Source: Phytophthora colocasiae
Lineage: Eukaryota; Oomycota; Peronosporomycetes; Peronosporales; Peronosporaceae
Reading direction: 5' to 3'
DNA length: 64,000 nucleotides
Assembly (NCBI GenBank): GCA_018806915.1
Contig: JAGKQI010000031.1
Span: 1,411,053 to 1,475,052 of the forward strand
The translations under genes were made by a program, and so were the position numbers. A model generated the notes under the pieces. That model worked only from the letters and a program-made list of their open reading frames with translations, did not search any database and was not told the DNA's origin. This document shows, piece after piece, positions 60,801 through 64,000 of this stretch; positions within the stretch are counted from its first letter, which is position 1, and each line of letters begins with the position of its first letter.

Positions 60801-63800
60801 CAGGCGCGTCAGTGGCGGCATCCGTCGTGGTCGTCGTGGTCGAGGCGGGAGCGTCCGTGGTGGCGTCTGTGGCGACGGTCGCATCGGGGTTAGTACGTCA
60901 GTGGCCGAAGCGTCGGTGGCCGGAGTGTCGGTGGCCGGAGCGTCCGTAGCAGCAGAGGCGCTGGACGTGGAAGCCGATGAAGCGGTCGACGGCACCGTGG
61001 CAGCAGGCGCGTCAGTGGCGGCATCCGTCGTGGTCGTCGTGGTCGAGGCGGGAGCGTCCGTGGTGGCGTCTGTGGCGACGGTCGCATCGGGGTTAGTACG
61101 TCAGTGGCCGGAGCGTCGGTGGCCGGAGTGTCGGTGGCCGGAGCGTCGGTAGCAGCAGAGGCGCTGGACGTGGAAGCCGATGAAGCGGTCGACGGCACCG
61201 TGGCAGCAGGCGCGTCAGTGGCGGCATCCGTCGTGGTCGTCGTGGTCGAGGCGGGAGCGTCCGTGGTGGCGTCTGTGGCGACGGTCGCATCGGGGGTTAG
61301 TACGTCAGTGGCCGGAGCGTCGGTGGCCGGAGTGTCGGTGGCCGGAGCGTCGGTAGCAGCAGAGGCGCTGGACGTGGAAGCCGATGAAGCGGTCGACGGC
61401 ACCGTGGCAGCAGGCGCGTCAGTGGCGTCATCCGTCGTGGTCGTCGTGGTCGAGGCGGGAGCGTCCGTGGTGGCGTCTGTGGCGACGGTCGCATCGGGGG
61501 TTAGTACGTCAGTGGCCGGAGCGTCGGTGGCCGGAGTGTCGGTGGCCGGAGCGTCCGTAGCAGCAGAGGCGCTGGACGTGGAAGCCGATGAAGCGGTCGA
61601 CGGCACCGTGGCAGCAGGCGCGTCAGTGGCGGCATCCGTCGTGGTCGTCGTGGTCGAGGCAGGAGCGTCCGTGGTGGCGTCTGTGGCGACGGTCGCATCG
61701 GGGGTTAGTACGTCAGTGGCCGAAGCGTCGGTGGCCGGAGTGTCGGTGGCCGGAGCGTCCGTAGCTGATTAGGGTGCGGTGGTGTAAGCCGATGAAGCGG
61801 TCGACGGCACCGTGGCAGCAGGCGCGTCAGTGGCGTCATCCGTCGTGGTCGTCGTGGTCGAGGCGGGAGCGTCCGTGGTGGCGTCTGTGGCGACGGTCGC
61901 ATCAGGGGGTTAGTACGTCAGTGGCGGAGCGGCTCGGTGGCCGGGGTGTCGGTGGCCGGAGCGTCCGTAGCAGCAACAGAGGCGCTGGACGTGAAGCCGA
62001 TGAAGCGGTCGGACAGCACCGCAGCAGGCGCGGCGATGGCGTCAGTGCAGGTCGGTAGTGGTCGTGGATCCGTCGTGGTCGTCGTCGTGGCGAAGCGTCG
62101 GTCGTCCGTGGTGGCGTTCTGGCGACGGTCGCATCGGGGGGTTAGTACGTCAGTGGCCGGAGCGTCGGTGGCCGGAGTGTCGGTGGCCGGAGCGTCCGTA
62201 GCAGCAGAGGGCGCTGGACGTGGAAGCCGATGAAGCGGTCGACGGCACCGTGGCAGCAGGCGCGTCAGTGGCGGCATCCGTCGTGGTCGTCGTGGTCGAG
62301 GCGGGAGCGTCCGTGGTGGCGTCTGTGGCGACGGTCGCATCAGGGGTTAGTACGTCAGTGGCCCGAAGCGTCGGTGGCCGGAGTGTCGGTGGCCGGAGCG
62401 TCCGTAGCAGCAGAGGCGCTGGACGAGGAAGCCGAGGAAGCGGTCGACGGCACCGAGGCAGCAGGCGCGTCAGAGGCGGCATCCGGCGTGGTCGTCGTGG
62501 TCGAGGCGGGAGCGTCCGTGGTGGCGTCTGTGGCGACGGTCGCATCGGGGTTAGTACGTCAGTGGCCGGAGCGTCGGTGGCCCGGAGTGTCGGTGGCCGG
62601 AGCGTCCGTAGCAGCAGAGGCGCTGGACGTGGAAGCCGATGAAGCGGTCGACGGCACCGTGGCAGCAGGCGCGTCAGTGGCGGCATCCGTCGTGGTCGTC
62701 GTGGTCGAGGCGGAGCGTCCGTGGTGGCGTCTGTGGCGACGGTCGCATCGGGGTTAGTACGTCAGTGGCCGGAGCGTCGGTGGCCGGAGTGTCGGTGGCC
62801 GGAGCGTCCGGTAGCAAGAGGCGCTGGACGTGGAAGCCGATGAAGCGGTCGAGCGGCACCGTGGCAGCAGGCGCGTCAGTGGCGGCATCCGTCGTGGTCG
62901 TCGTGGTCGAGGCGGGAGCGTCCGTGGTGGCGTCTGTGGCGACGGTCGCATCGGGGTTAGTACGTCAGTGGCCGGAGCGTCGGTGGCCGGGTGTCGGTGG
63001 CCGGAGCGTCGGTAGCAGCAGAGGCGCTGGACGTGGAAGCCGATGAAGCGGTCGACGGCACCGTGGCAGCAGGCGCGTCAGTGGCGTCATCCGTCGTGGT
63101 CGTCGTGGTCGAGGCGGGAGCGTCCGTGGTGGCGTCTGTGGCGACGGTCGCATCGGGGTTAGTACGTCCGTGGCCGGAGCGTCGGTGGCCGGAGTGTCGG
63201 TGGCCGGAGCGGCCGGAGCTGCAGAGGCGCTGGACGTGGAAGCCGATGAAGCGGTCGACGGCACCGTGGCAGCAGGCGCGTCAGTGGCGTCATCCGTCGT
63301 GGTCGTCGTGGTCGAGGCGGGAGCGTCCGTGGTGGCGTCTGTGGCGACGGTCGCATCGGGGGTTAGTACGTCAGTGGCCGAAGCGTCGGTGGCCGGAGTG
63401 TCGGTGGCCGGAGCGTCCGTAGCAGCAGAGGCGCTGGACGTGGAAGCCGATGAAGCGGTCGACGGCACCGTGGCAGCGGCAGGCGCGTCAGTGGCGGCAT
63501 CCGTCGTGGTCGTCGTGGTCGGGCGGAGCGTCCGTGGTGGCGTCTGTGGCGACGGTCGCATCGGGGTTAGTACGTCAGTGGCCGGAGCGTCGGTGGCCCG
63601 GGTGTCGGTGGCCGGAGCGTCCGGTAGCAGCAGAGGCGCTGGACGTGGAAGCCGATGAAGCGGTCGGCGGCACCGTGGCAGCAGGCGCGTCAGTGGCGGC
63701 ATCCGTCGTGGTCGTCGTGGTCGAGGCGGGAGCGTCCGTGGTGGCGTCTGTGGCGACGGTCGCATCGGGGTTAGTACGTCAGTGGCCGGATGCGTCGGTG

Positions 63801-64000
63801 GCCGGAGTGTCGGTGGCCGGGCGTCCGTAGCAGCAGAGGCGCTGGACGTGGAAGCCGATGAAGCGGTCGACGGCACCGTGGCAGCAGGCGCGTCAGTGGC
63901 GTCATCCGTCGTGGCCGTCGTGGTCGAGGCGGGAGCGTCGTGGTGGCATCGTGGCGTGGTCGCGTCGGTGGCCGTGAAGTGGTCGATGGCCGGAGCGTCC
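21888..64000 (-). CDS. Giant secreted Thr/Ala-rich stalk protein ending in tandem CBM1, 5' end outside window
   Basis: The stop TAA is at 21888. The C-terminal 95 residues are two cellulose-binding modules; everything upstream to the window edge is a repeated stalk of 68- and 58-residue units containing PATDAPATD, VLTPDATVATDATTDAPAS, TTTTTTDDATDAPAATVPS and TASSASTSSASA. The stalk is acidic, rich in Thr/Ser/Ala/Pro, has no Cys and should be heavily O-glycosylated. Known secreted relatives suggest cell wall or cellulose attachment (inference). The start and signal peptide are beyond 64,000, since the repeat contains no ATG in this frame. The frame is open from 21888 to about 25365 and again in long blocks (for example about 38,690-41,840), but single-base indels break it repeatedly, often at the same sites. 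Any shift leads into an Arg/Pro frame that stops at the next long hinge. Either the assembly has indel errors or the gene is dead. Confidence 0.6.
21891..22172 (-). other. Tandem CBM1 modules at the C-terminus of the giant protein
   Basis: Module A (about 22172-22030): GWQQCGGLNFDYAKYFADG, then KLSCTPGYSCEVVNPWYFQC, with an enlarged loop between Cys 1 and Cys 2. Module B (about 22005-21891): MWGQCGGVDYHGLTNCIEG, SECRFANDWYSQCVP, a near-canonical CBM1 with W, Y and WYSQC aromatics intact. Four cysteines each, expected two disulfides. Module B is the best candidate in the window for real cellulose binding. Confidence 0.85.
22448..24740 (-). repeat. Higher-order duplication within the array, offset 1,338 bp
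   Basis: A run of hinges long-short-long(variant)-long-short beginning at 22448 recurs at 23786. A private variant GCGCCAGTGG (22572 and 23910) and the GTCGAGGGTTAG hinge (about 22826 and 24164) are shared at the same 1,338-bp offset, which equals four 204-bp plus three 174-bp units. After about 950 bp the two copies diverge in unit order. Confidence 0.75.
38307..39060 (-). repeat. Tandem duplication of a 378-bp dimer carrying the same indel
   Basis: GTGGCCGGGTGTCGG (an A missing relative to GGAGTG) occurs at about 38307 and 38685, exactly 378 bp (204+174) apart. Each is followed by the rare variant GTCGACGTGGTCGAGG (about 38415 and 38793) and a short hinge. The second copy additionally lacks a G in GACGTGAAGCC. 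Confidence 0.7.
61750..64000 (-). repeat. Degenerate right end of the array in this window
   Basis: Unlike the rest, units here carry many indels and substitutions: TAGCTGATTAGGGTGCGG (about 61763), a scrambled unit at 61985-62130, extra or missing bases in most hinges, and an aberrant final unit at 63930-64000. The stalk frame is broken in nearly every unit. Confidence 0.7.

Larger units (their letters stand above)
22247..64000 (-). repeat. Giant coding minisatellite, 204-bp and 174-bp units, about 205 copies
   Basis: The array runs without interruption from about 22247 to the window edge. Most units are 204 bp (68 codons); a minority are 174 bp and lack a 30-bp piece encoding ten residues around VLTPDA. 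Both are multiples of three. Inside each unit a 15-bp sub-repeat (GTCGGTGGCCGGAGC on the plus strand, encoding PATDA) occurs two to four times. The rest of the unit is nearly invariant apart from a few two-state sites (GTCC/GTCG before GTAGCAGCAG, GTCATCC/GCATCC, GGTCGAG/GGTGGAG, GGCGGGA/GGCAGGA). The plus strand is G/T-rich and the coding strand C/A-rich. Confidence 0.95.

Noticed and set aside
22232..63800. Repeated 65-codon Arg/Pro-rich minus-strand frames
   Set aside because: They are the shifted frame of each long unit, ending at the same hinge TAA; no domain and no independent start.
22243..63830. Long plus-strand Val/Ala-rich frames as genes
   Set aside because: They have no start context, signal or terminal domain and are the exact complement of the stalk codons; the minus strand ends in genuine CBM1 modules.
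22247..64000. CRISPR array
   Set aside because: The units are contiguous, coding and nearly identical, with no short repeats separated by unique spacers.
22247..64000. Programmed ribosomal frameshifting at the G5/G4 hinge
   Set aside because: On the transcript the run is C-rich without a slippery heptamer, and the breaks occur at irregular units and at several other sites, which fits error or decay better.

Overview
The window looks like nuclear DNA from an oomycete, most likely Phytophthora or a close relative. The reasons are intron-free genes, secreted proteins carrying fungal-type family 1 cellulose-binding modules (CBM1), and a mix of decayed Ty3/gypsy, MULE, piggyBac, ISXO2-like and LINE elements of the kinds common in those genomes. 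The species call is inference; no database search was run.

Positions 1 to about 10,680 are a graveyard of transposable elements, nearly all broken. In order they are: a coiled-coil fragment with an internal stop, two ISXO2-like transposase pieces in opposite orientation, a 341-bp piggyBac-type MITE, a minus-strand Ty3/gypsy integrase remnant with chromodomain, a MULE transposase remnant, a first piggyBac remnant, a gag-like basic fragment, a piggyBac element with perfect 17-bp terminal inverted repeats and TTAA on both sides (6546-9082), and a 5'-truncated LINE (9096-10665) flanked by a 15-bp target duplication. The last two are nested, so their order of insertion can be read.

Positions 10,680 to 19,000 hold the gene-rich part: an unrecognised 456-residue cytoplasmic protein (+), a convergent 786-residue secreted mucin-like protein with one membrane anchor (-), and a complete SART3/Prp24-type U6 snRNP recycling factor (+).

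Positions 19,741 to the right edge form a minus-strand cluster of secreted CBM1 proteins: one with a single CBM1 (136 aa), one with two (147 aa), and a third gene whose C-terminal tandem CBM1 pair (21,891-22,172) is joined to an extraordinary stalk. The stalk is encoded by a minisatellite of 204-bp (68-codon) and 174-bp (58-codon) units that fills everything from about 22,250 to the window end at 64,000, roughly 205 units and 65% of the window. The encoded stalk is rich in Thr, Ala, Ser, Asp and Pro. If it is read in one frame, the part inside the window would add about 13,900 residues. The N-terminus lies beyond the right edge.

The array is mostly open in one frame but is interrupted by small indels that recur at the same few places, especially a run of five G that is often four. 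They become much denser toward the right edge. Whether these are assembly errors or true pseudogenisation cannot be settled from sequence alone. The inferred theme of the cluster is cellulose-binding, probably cell-wall or adhesion proteins, with one member undergoing extreme stalk expansion.
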